A stretch of DNA of 12,563 nucleotides from UBA4810 sp002479215. Lineage in GTDB: Bacteria; Desulfobacterota; Syntrophia; Syntrophales; Smithellaceae. Positions 7,551-12,563 of the stretch are shown here, piece by piece. Each line of letters begins with the position of its first letter. Position 1 is the first letter of the stretch. A model generated the notes under the pieces. It worked only from the letters and a program-made list of their open reading frames with translations, ran no database searches and had not been told where the DNA came from. A program made the position numbers and the translations under genes. The stretch covers positions 1 to 12,563 of the forward strand of contig JBEKVB010000029.1 of assembly GCA_049514435.1 (NCBI GenBank), in the 5' to 3' direction.

Positions 7551-8111
7551 TTATTTATCCATTCCCCGTTGCAGACCACGTAAATATGATATTTCTCCCG
7601 CGTGTCCGGCAAGTTCCGTCACTTCATGCATTAACATTGAGCCAACGATGGGTTCAAAAGGAGGACGCCGCGGCGGAGCATTTCCAGCAGGCATTGCCAT
7701 CGAAGCAGGCGGAGGAGGCAAGTTGACTTTTTTATCTAAATCTTTTGGTTTTAATCCTTTAAGATATTCGAGAGTATTTTTTCTAACTGTCTCACTATAG
7801 ACTAGCAAATCCTTTATATCTGGAACCACAAAGGAAGCAACCTGTTCCGCCGTATAATGGGCTCCACCATCTTCAATTGCTTTGTTAAACTTCTGGTACC
7901 ATTTCTCTGTCTCCCAGATTTGAGGTTTGCCCTGTATACGGTGGACCATCGAATCCTCATTGCGAATCATGTGGAAAAGAATCAGCCCGATGGAATTGGC
8001 GTCCGGCTTCGGGTGCCACTTCAATTCTTCCGCCGTCAGGCCGTCCAGTGTTCTGTCAAGTGTCCTTTTTACATTCTCTAACCCAGTCTGAACGAGGTCT
8101 TTCATTTCCAT
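7551..8111 (-). CDS. DinB-family (DUF664-like) putative metal-dependent protein
   Basis: A 186-residue soluble protein with the DinB/YfiT-like four-helix-bundle pattern. The N-terminal helix 'LENVKRTLDRTLDGLTAEEL' precedes WHPKPDANSIGLILFHMIR with His47. The C-terminal helix MHEVTELAGHAGEISYLRG supplies His162 and His170; the three His would form the usual metal site. A Pro/Ala-rich loop (about 131-152) separates the halves. Family members include thiol-dependent transferases (bacillithiol or mycothiol type) and many of unknown role, so a specific reaction cannot be given. ATG 8111 follows GGGAGGA at 11 bases. The promoter and its palindrome are listed separately. It converges with the PIG-L remnant, 21 bp apart. 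Confidence 0.85.
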   Translation of the reverse strand: MEMKDLVQTGLENVKRTLDRTLDGLTAEELKWHPKPDANSIGLILFHMIRNEDSMVHRIQGKPQIWETEKWYQKFNKAIEDGGAHYTAEQVASFVVPDIKDLLVYSETVRKNTLEYLKGLKPKDLDKKVNLPPPPASMAMPAGNAPPRRPPFEPIVGSMLMHEVTELAGHAGEISYLRGLQRGMDK

Positions 8112-8162
8112 CTCAAAATAATCCTCCCTTTTATAATTAAAATACTAGTGTTTCCAAGTGGT

Positions 8163-8195
8163 ATTTTAGGACTTGATGATATCATCGTCAAGTCC
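8163..8195 (-). promoter_or_regulatory. Promoter of the DinB-family gene overlapped by a palindromic operator
   Basis: On the minus strand TTGACG (8186-8191) and TAAAAT (8163-8168) are separated by exactly 17 bp, a good sigma70 match, placing the transcript start about 45 bp before the DinB start codon. The same region is an inverted repeat: plus-strand GGACTTGATGAT (8169-8180) mirrors ATCATC-(GTC)-AAGTCC (8181-8195), 12-bp arms with a 3-base offset. It covers the -35 box and the whole spacer, where a repressor would block polymerase. No adjacent regulator gene is visible. Confidence 0.6.
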
Positions 8196-8366
8196 CGCGT
8201 TGCATAGAAACAAATTTACGACGAACCGAAATGTGCCTGAATTCAGAATACAAAAAATATAAATCATTTAAAGTAAAACCTGAGAACGGGACCCATGATT
8301 GTGAAAAATAGTCGGCAACAGCGCCAGTTCCATTCTATAATCACCGGGGCGGTTGAAAATTGATAT

Positions 8367-8786
8367 TTAACGCTGAGTTTCTATGATCCTCAATTCGACC
8401 TCGCTTATATTATCTTCGGTGATATGGAATCCTCTAATGATTGCTTGATCCGGATTGCTAAGAGATACGATAAAGTATATGGATTCAGGAAAAACGATCG
8501 ACTTAATATCTGTGGCCGAAGGATATGCTTCCGTATGAGTATGGGAATGATAGACCCCTAGCAGCTTCCATTTGTTCTTTTGAATCTCTTCATAAATGGC
8601 GAGCATCTGCACAGGATCGATTTTGTAACGGTAAGGGCTGTGTTCAGTATTTGTGGTGCGATAGAGCTTTATTACCCTCTCGTCCTTACCTGCTAAAATT
8701 CCGCAACACTCGTTAGGAGCTTCTGTACGAGCATGAGCAACCATATCATCTGCATATTTCTTCTCAAGATTAAACAAATTAACCAT
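8367..8786 (-). CDS. M67 (JAMM/MPN) family metallopeptidase
   Basis: A zinc isopeptidase-like protein of 139 residues from ATG 8786. Active-site elements: Glu26 in APNECCGILAG, and H80-S-H82 ... S90-x-x-D93 in YHSHTHTEAYPSATD, the complete JAMM signature. Bacterial relatives such as Mec process the C-terminus of small ubiquitin-like sulfur carriers (CysO, ThiS/MoaD type); no such carrier or cysteine synthase gene is next to it, so the substrate is open. The frame extends upstream to ATG 8945 (53 more residues with four Cys), but the catalytic family starts at about MVNLFNLEKK and the usual length is 130-150 residues, so I prefer 8786. The Shine-Dalgarno there is weak (GAAAG). The promoter lies about 170 bp upstream. 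Confidence 0.85.
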   Translation of the reverse strand: MVNLFNLEKKYADDMVAHARTEAPNECCGILAGKDERVIKLYRTTNTEHSPYRYKIDPVQMLAIYEEIQKNKWKLLGVYHSHTHTEAYPSATDIKSIVFPESIYFIVSLSNPDQAIIRGFHITEDNISEVELRIIETQR

Positions 8787-8950
8787 ATCGCACTTTCGAT
8801 TAGTGGGGCAACCATCACCGTGGGTGTTAGCATCTAATCTACAGTCTACAATACCGATGGAACTAGAGCAATCTTGAGGGGATATCTTTTTCAAGCGTAC
8901 ACTCGAGAGGGACAATGGCCAAATGGCAACCGGATCATTTAACATAATAA
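8787..8950 (-). other. M67 gene leader, or alternative Cys-containing N-terminal extension
   Basis: Between the promoter at 8958-8986 and the preferred start at 8786 lie about 165 bases that stay open in the M67 frame from ATG 8945. If translated they add 53 residues with Cys26, Cys35, Cys46, Cys52 and His42. The predicted transcript start at about 8951 would put ATG 8945 almost at the 5' end, requiring near-leaderless initiation. I recognise neither a riboswitch nor a protein domain here. Confidence 0.35.
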
Positions 8951-8957
8951 GAAGTAT

Positions 8958-8986
8958 ATTATAATTCTCGGGTTGAAAGTTATCAA
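8958..8986 (-). promoter_or_regulatory. Strong promoter of the M67 gene with a symmetric -10 shared by the plus strand
   Basis: The minus strand reads TTGATA (8981-8986), a 17-bp spacer, then TATAAT (8958-8963), close to sigma70 consensus. The -10 lies inside the palindrome ATTATAAT (8958-8965), so the plus strand also shows TATAAT (8960-8965), with TTTAAC (8938-8943) as a weaker -35. The element may therefore fire in both directions, serving the M67 gene and the former nitroreductase gene. Confidence 0.65.
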
Positions 8987-9010
8987 GCCTGAAAATGAGG
9001 GAGAGTTAAA

Positions 9011-9365
9011 ATGGAACTGAAGGAAGCAATCGAGAAGAGGAAAAGTGTCAGGTATTATGAAGATAAACCCATTCCGGAAGACAAGTTGTTGAGGGTTCTG
9101 GAAGTAGTTCGTTGGCTCCATCAGGTGGTAATAGTCAGCCATGGAAGTTTATCGTGGTGAGAGGCAGCAAGAGACAACAGAAACTATGGTTATTGCGGCG
9201 GTAGCCACCAACCCCAAAATGGTAATGATCTGCGAAGTGCCCGAGTATGGTGTCGATCTTGCAATTTCAGCAGATTACATGACTGTAGCTGCAGTGGATG
9301 AGGGGCTTGGTACCTGCTGGATTGGCGCCTTCTCGCAAGACGAAGCCCGTGAACAGTTCGGATAA
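9011..9365 (+). pseudogene. Nitroreductase-family pseudogene (two frame breaks, C-terminus lost)
   Basis: ATG 9011 after GGGAGAG starts MELKEAIEKRKSVRYYEDKP, a classic FMN-dependent nitroreductase N-terminus (K/R-RSVRxY). At about 9108-9112 the frame breaks: the expected RLAPSGGNSQPWKFIVV is read in the next frame, as if one T was lost from CGTTTGGCT. That frame runs to about 9180 (RGSKRQQKL). The third frame then resumes with VIAAVATNP and later ISADYMTVAAVDEGLGTCWI, the normal later part of the fold, with roughly 15 residues missing at the junction. The last part stops at 9363-9365 (AREQFG) without the usual final strand. The ORF is clearly non-functional as one polypeptide, unless errors in the sequence caused the shifts. 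Confidence 0.8.
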
Positions 9366-9407
9366 CGTACACTCTGGATGGCTGCCAACTCTGTTGTTGA
9401 TTCTTGT

Positions 9408-9437
9408 TTCTTGAATATTTATTGCTTGTGCTATAAT
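9408..9437 (+). promoter_or_regulatory. Promoter of the mini-ORF/patatin operon (extended -10)
   Basis: TGCTATAAT (9429-9437) is a perfect -10 with the TG extension. Upstream, TTCTTG (9408-9413, 18-bp spacer) or TTGAAT (9411-9416, 15-bp spacer) are modest -35 candidates. It lies about 60 bp before the AGGAGG of the 29-codon ORF. Confidence 0.55.
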
Positions 9438-9498
9438 TCTGGTACTTTTAAATCATCAAATCCATGTTAATTTGGCTGGTTTCTGCAGGAGGTTTTTC

Positions 9499-9588
9499 AT
9501 GAATGTTTCACCTTCCAATAAACATGCCGTCACTCCGGTTAAATTATTGGCAAATTGCGACGTGTATGCCGAGGAATTATCTGAATGA
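9499..9588 (+). CDS. 29-residue mini-ORF translationally coupled to the patatin gene
   Basis: ATG 9499 has a consensus AGGAGG at 9487-9492, the best ribosome-binding site in the neighbourhood. The 29 codons encode MNVSPSNKHAVTPVKLLANC followed by an acidic end (…EELSE), a soluble peptide with no signal or membrane segment. Its TGA stop overlaps the patatin ATG as ATGA (9585-9588), the standard arrangement for translational coupling. I do not recognise the peptide; it may be a leader peptide, a small functional protein or the remnant of a longer reading frame. Confidence 0.5.
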   Translation: MNVSPSNKHAVTPVKLLANCDVYAEELSE

Positions 9589-10454
9589 GCCGTCTAAAAG
9601 TAGGGTTAGCCTTGGGCAGCGGGGCCGCCCGCGGATTGGCTCACGTAGGCGTGCTCGAAGTGCTGGAGAAAGAAGGAATACCCATCGATATGATTGCCGG
9701 CACAAGTTCCGGCGCGATCATAGGTGCCGTTTATGCCAAAACAAAAAATGCAAAATCCATGAGACCGCTGGCGATCGCCTTTGGTTTGCGGAGGATGCGT
9801 TATTTTACTGATTTCGCCATCCCCCACGCTAATGCAGTGAGACCGGTGGCAAAAGCTTTGAGACTGCAAAAATTTAAATATTTTTCGGATTTAGCTATCC
9901 CATGGAGGGGCATCATTAAGGGCCGTCACATTGAAGCGGAACTTCAATCATTAGTCGGGTACAATACAGAATTCAAAGACCTGCAAATCCCTCTATCATG
10001 TGTCGCTGTTGACATCGATAAAGGGGAAGAAGTGGTGATCACGGACGGGAAAGTGTGGGAAGCCATCAGGGCCAGTTCATCCATACCGGTGATCATTACC
10101 CCGATGGAATGGCGCGGACGGAACCTGGTCGATGGATTACTGTTAAACCCTATACCGACTAAAACCGTCCGAGATATGGGCGCAGATTATGTGATTTCCG
10201 TTAATGTCCTCCCGCGTAAAGCAGCAAGCAATAACCTTGAATCCAATATCGTTTCCATCATGTTAAAATCTTTTTACTTGCTTGATTCCATGTTGGTAGA
10301 GACATCGATGAGCGCCGCTGATGCCGTAATCGAACCGGATGTAATCGGCATCTCTTTTACGGATTTCCACCACGCTAAAGAATGCATCGAAGCAGGCGCC
10401 GCGGCGACACGATTGGTAATTCCGGAAATAAAGAAAAAATTGGGTTTATCCTGA
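9585..10454 (+). CDS. Patatin-like phospholipase/esterase (RssA-type)
   Basis: A 289-residue serine lipid acyl hydrolase. Motifs: oxyanion loop GSGAARG (11-17), nucleophile elbow GTSSG with Ser41, a supporting ASSSIP at 163-168, and the catalytic Asp183 in VDGLLLNPIP. The Ser-Asp dyad, fold and length fit bacterial patatin-like (RssA/YchK-type) esterases. The third position of DGG/DGA is Leu here. Residues 59-80 (MRPLAIAFGLRRMRYFTDFAIP shortened here) are repeated at 85-106, so the lid region between nucleophile and IKGRHIE is duplicated. ATG 9585 has its own GAGGA (9571-9575) and overlaps the stop of the mini-ORF. It is probably cytosolic: no signal peptide. The physiological lipid substrate is unknown. 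Confidence 0.88.
   Translation: MSRLKVGLALGSGAARGLAHVGVLEVLEKEGIPIDMIAGTSSGAIIGAVYAKTKNAKSMRPLAIAFGLRRMRYFTDFAIPHANAVRPVAKALRLQKFKYFSDLAIPWRGIIKGRHIEAELQSLVGYNTEFKDLQIPLSCVAVDIDKGEEVVITDGKVWEAIRASSSIPVIITPMEWRGRNLVDGLLLNPIPTKTVRDMGADYVISVNVLPRKAASNNLESNIVSIMLKSFYLLDSMLVETSMSAADAVIEPDVIGISFTDFHHAKECIEAGAAATRLVIPEIKKKLGLS
9759..9902 (+). repeat. Internal tandem duplication inside the patatin gene (78-bp period)
   Basis: Residues 59-80 and 85-106 align without gaps: MRPLA...YFTDFAIP against VRPVA...YFSDLAIP, 11 of 22 identical and most others conservative, with a 26-residue period. At DNA level the copies have diverged, so the duplication is not recent. Only one 'DLAIP' segment is normal at this place in the family. 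Confidence 0.6.
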
Positions 10455-10685
10455 CTCAGGAAAGATTTTTAGTGCAGAACAAATCGATTGCGGTACGAAC
10501 GAAAAGTCTATTGGCGAGCCACGACCATAAAATGGTTGAATTTGACGAATCGATGGATTCAAATGTTTGCGGCGGTTTGCAATAGATGTTGCATTAATTC
10601 GCTTGTGCGGCGGAAGGAACAGAGGTGAACGCATAAATTGTGAAAGGATCTTAACCTGATCTAGAAAATATATTGGCGAGTATTT
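10455..10685. other. Convergent intergenic region between patatin and MscS genes
   Basis: There is no supported gene. The short stem CGACCAT-AAA-ATGGTTG (10522-10538, one G-T pair) lies about 70 bp after the patatin stop and might slow transcription, but the following bases are not a clear T-tract. I see no good intrinsic terminator for either gene. Confidence 0.3.
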
Positions 10686-11324
10686 CTACGGAGGTTTGTA
10701 CAACGGAATTTTTTTCCTTTTAATGACGTTTGAAAACATTACCATACTTGGAACATAATACCAATTTTCCCCATCTTCTAATACAGTGTATAGCAGATCT
10801 ATTTCTTTAACCTGACCGGTTTGAGCCATAACCGTAATGTCGTCCCCAATTCTCACGGGACGGACAATCGCGAGCATCACACCAGCGACGATATTACCCA
10901 CCAAGTTTTGAGTGGCAAATGCAATAACAACACCGGTTACTGCGCCTATGCCAATAGCTAATCCGGGGTCTGAAGATAAAGAAGAAACAATGCCTATTGC
11001 TAGAATAATATAGACTACGCCTCTCAAGATAGACCGGATGTTGTGTCCGGCCGGCTCATTGCCGCGTCTCTTGAAAGCTTGAATGATGGCTCTGCCGATG
11101 AATTCAACGAGGAAGATAGAAAAAACGGCAAACTCGGAGTTGATTACCGTCTTCTCATGTCGAGCCAACAATCCAAAGCCATTAAGCTTAGAGAGTTCTC
11201 CTGTAACCAAAATAACGCAAACGAAGACAAAAATGAATGCCAATGAAATAGCTGTCGTTTGGGCAGCTTTAGATCCCTCATTCCTCTTTCGTTTTTCCTT
11301 CTTTTCCACGACTTCTGAATACAC
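10686..11324 (-). CDS. Small MscS-family mechanosensitive channel protein
   Basis: A 212-residue membrane protein. A charged N-terminus (Lys/Glu-rich to residue 20) is followed by helices at about 24-43, 64-82 and 98-117. Then comes the Gly/Ala-rich pore helix, GLAIGIGAVTGVVIAFATQN and LVGNIVAGV (121-149), and a beta domain starting RPVRIGDDI (155-163), with VKEIDLLYTVLEDG (172-185) and VPSMVMFSNVI (191-201). These are the TM3 and upper beta-domain signatures of MscS; the large C-terminal alpha/beta vestibule is missing, as in short MscS homologues. It would release solutes on osmotic downshock. The GTG start at 11324 has no proper Shine-Dalgarno site; an ATG pair at 11359-11362 has AGGA upstream but lies out of frame, so the start is uncertain. 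Confidence 0.85.
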   Translation of the reverse strand: MYSEVVEKKEKRKRNEGSKAAQTTAISLAFIFVFVCVILVTGELSKLNGFGLLARHEKTVINSEFAVFSIFLVEFIGRAIIQAFKRRGNEPAGHNIRSILRGVVYIILAIGIVSSLSSDPGLAIGIGAVTGVVIAFATQNLVGNIVAGVMLAIVRPVRIGDDITVMAQTGQVKEIDLLYTVLEDGENWYYVPSMVMFSNVIKRKKIPLYKPP

Positions 11325-11409
11325 CTTTTCTTATTTAGAATTTCGTCCCCAGATAACATCATAATAAATCCTGAATTGTTTTGCCAAAGCAACCTCAGTC
11401 ACCGGATTT

Positions 11410-11438
11410 ACTAAAATGACATAGTTAAAAAAAGTCAA
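11410..11438 (-). promoter_or_regulatory. Putative promoter of the MscS gene
   Basis: The minus strand reads TTGACT (11433-11438), a 17-bp spacer, then TTTAGT (11410-11415; four of six match TATAAT). The predicted start at about 11403 gives a leader of roughly 80 bases before GTG 11324 or 40 before ATG 11362. Confidence 0.4.
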
Positions 11439-11557
11439 TAATTTGAAACTATTTTTGGAGATATTCGGGAAACAAAAACGCAACAAAAGACGCTACAACA
11501 TTTTGAGACAATAGGAGATATTTGAGTGGAAGTTAGTGAGTTGTTTGCTGTCTGTGG

Positions 11558-11590
11558 GTGAAGCTAGCAGATTCAGAAATGAGGCTTCAC
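11558..11590 (-). repeat. Inverted repeat at the 3' end of the unknown 162-residue gene
   Basis: GTGAAGC (11558-11564) and GCTTCAC (11584-11590) are 7-bp perfect arms around 19 bases and include the stop codon of the leftward gene. No T-run follows on the minus strand, so terminator function is doubtful. Confidence 0.3.
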
Positions 11591-12061
11591 GAGAGCGCCA
11601 CCTTGAGCTTTTTTGTGTAATTTTGTCAGAATAGTAACCACAACCACATTGCTGCCGTTTGCATTTTCGTACATTTGATACAGGATGTAATCGCCGGATT
11701 CATTGTAAAACCCTTCCTTATCGACTTGCTTAATACCGCGTAAAGAATATTTTAAAATATTCTGAACTCCACCCAACAATACCCAGTCATCTTTGTTCAT
11801 CCGGTCGGGAAATATGTTAAACGTGTGGATAACATGTACGGTGTTGAAATAATTCTGTAACCATTGTCGCGCTTTTACCGGATATTTGCGCCATATCATG
11901 GTCCGTAATTCGGTGAGTGTCGTTTCACCAATACTTTCAGAACTAACGATATCGCGATCTAATGTAGCGAATGCGGTGGAGGCCGAATTAAAGATTTCTA
12001 TTCGCATCCAGAGTTGTTTTGTTCCGGCGGCAATTTTTATACGGTCTGATGGAACCTCCAT
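11573..12061 (-). CDS. Unrecognised 162-residue protein
   Basis: I do not recognise this protein. It appears soluble, with mixed alpha/beta character: a region rich in Thr/Ser (about 20-50), an aromatic-rich middle (RKYPVKARQWLQNYFNTVHV, 58-77), a GGVQNILKYSLRGIK segment (97-111), a hydrophobic strand GSNVVVVTILTKL (136-148), and a short basic tail. There is no Shine-Dalgarno site before ATG 12061. The frame stays open 17 codons further upstream (to 12112) with a Cys at codon 12100-12098 and no start codon, so the true N-terminus may have been lost or shifted. Direct repeats TGTATACG lie about 60-80 bp upstream. Neighbours are the MscS gene and a recombinase end, with no functional hint. Confidence 0.6.
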   Translation of the reverse strand: MEVPSDRIKIAAGTKQLWMRIEIFNSASTAFATLDRDIVSSESIGETTLTELRTMIWRKYPVKARQWLQNYFNTVHVIHTFNIFPDRMNKDDWVLLGGVQNILKYSLRGIKQVDKEGFYNESGDYILYQMYENANGSNVVVVTILTKLHKKAQGGALVKPHF

Positions 12062-12118
12062 ATCGATGATCGGAATATCCTTTTGTGACGTGGTAAGGCA
12101 TGATATTTGTAATCACCG

Positions 12119-12139
12119 TGTATACGTGAAATGTATACG
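12119..12139. promoter_or_regulatory. Twin TGTATACG repeats, possible operator
   Basis: TGTATACG occurs at 12119-12126 and 12132-12139, 13 bp apart start to start. Each copy contains the palindrome GTATAC. The site lies upstream of the 162-residue gene, where a dimeric regulator could bind. No promoter boxes could be assigned with confidence. Confidence 0.35.
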
Positions 12140-12251
12140 CGCCAGGGATCGGAGAAAAATATGACAGTGACTCTTTTGGATCTTAATTGTTGGAAAGTTT
12201 ATTTTTGAAAAGATCGGATATCCACTGTGAAGGGGGATCAAGAAATCCGAC

Positions 12252-12563
12252 CTATTTACAATAAATCTGCTCAAGTGGTTTTGCTTCAAAGCAATTATTC
12301 GCCCAAATTGGGATATTTCGTGTTTCCCGTGCAGTTATATTCTCCCCCGTCTCCACCAGAAACACGGGGGAGTCTTGGATAGGCTCGTTAATGATGCGGA
12401 TATCCGATCCTTTCCTGGTGACAGCCACCTGAAAAATGGGTTTGAAAGGCGGCTTGGGCCGGATGGCTACTATTGATTTAGTTTGCCGGGCATCAACATA
12501 GACTGCATCCAGCATGGTCAGCAAGAGTTTCCGCTGCTCTTCCAGGTTGGCCCCAGCCCAGAG
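12252..12563 (-). CDS. C-terminal end of a large serine recombinase/resolvase (partial)
   Basis: A leftward frame enters from the right edge and stops at TAG (12252-12254); 103 residues are visible. The segment LWAGANLEEQRKLLLTMLDA and following VYVDARQTKSIVAIRPKPPF matches the closing part of large serine recombinases of the phage/transposon type: a 'W..A..EE(Q/R)R.LL..+' helix, then 'VYVD....IVAI.PKP.F.PLF'. The catalytic resolvase domain and zinc ribbon would lie beyond the window. These enzymes integrate or excise mobile elements, usually sitting at one end of the element. The last 50 residues are less conserved. The nearest marked change in gene content is immediately downstream of this stop. 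Confidence 0.7.
   Translation of the reverse strand, partial: LWAGANLEEQRKLLLTMLDAVYVDARQTKSIVAIRPKPPFKPIFQVAVTRKGSDIRIINEPIQDSPVFLVETGENITARETRNIPIWANNCFEAKPLEQIYCK
12342..12372. repeat. GC-rich inverted repeat within the recombinase coding region
   Basis: CTCCCCCGT (12342-12350) and ACGGGGGAG (12364-12372) are perfect 9-bp arms separated by 13 bases. It lies inside the coding sequence and has no adjacent T-tract. It could be a coding coincidence, a transcript stem, or part of a recombination site. Confidence 0.4.

Noticed and set aside
8112..8366. Further pseudogene between the DinB and M67 genes
   Set aside because: Apart from the DinB promoter and palindrome, no frame shows recognisable protein similarity.
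9141..9365. Separate 74-residue gene starting at 9141
   Set aside because: Its first residues are out-of-frame nitroreductase DNA; from ETMVIAAV onward it is the later part of the broken nitroreductase, so it is not an independent gene.
9503..9811. Rightward 102-codon open frame overlapping the patatin gene
   Set aside because: It is basic and low in recognisable features, and it runs in another frame over the patatin N-terminus, which has all catalytic motifs.
12213..12408. Inverted pair ATCGGATATCC (12213-12223) and GGATATCCGAT (12398-12408)
   Set aside because: Eleven-base inverted matches are expected by chance several times in a window this size, and one copy is coding; there is no supporting structure.

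Overview
The window reads as a bacterial chromosome segment of moderate to low GC content (not computed). Most genes have a recognisable Shine-Dalgarno site, and several sigma70-type promoters can be read. The gene families (stand-alone DinB and M67 proteins, a PIG-L remnant, an alkaline-phosphatase-superfamily protein of the type otherwise seen with phage-holin domains, a patatin-like esterase) would fit Chloroflexota or a Firmicute-like anaerobe. No rRNA or tRNA is present to settle this, so the taxonomic guess is weak.

Layout. The left part (1-4078) reads rightward: the tail of a membrane protein, a YbhN/MprF-type multi-spanning membrane protein, and a complete P3-type Mg2+ transport ATPase (mgtA) behind a 264-bp leader region. 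It converges on a leftward two-gene operon (4140-6606): an alkaline-phosphatase-superfamily hydrolase followed, with overlapping ends, by an RNase Z-like metallo-beta-lactamase-fold hydrolase. From about 6900 to 9365 lies a zone of gene decay: the left end and start of an IS21-type istA, a frameshifted 3' fragment that looks like a PIG-L deacetylase, and a nitroreductase gene broken by at least two frame disruptions. Two intact leftward genes sit in this zone, a DinB-family protein and a JAMM/M67 metallopeptidase. Each has a clear promoter; the DinB promoter is covered by a palindrome, and the M67 promoter shares a symmetric -10 with the divergent nitroreductase remnant.

The right part has a rightward pair: a 29-codon ORF translationally coupled to a patatin-like esterase that carries an internal duplication. 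It is followed by leftward genes: a small MscS-type channel, an unrecognised 162-residue protein, and at the edge the C-terminal end of a large serine recombinase, which suggests a mobile element continues to the right.

I see no defence island, CRISPR array or biosynthetic cluster. The observations most worth following are the overlapping phosphatase/RNase Z-like operon, the palindromic operator over the DinB promoter, the coupled mini-ORF and internal repeat of the patatin gene, and the leader-or-extension question for the M67 protease.
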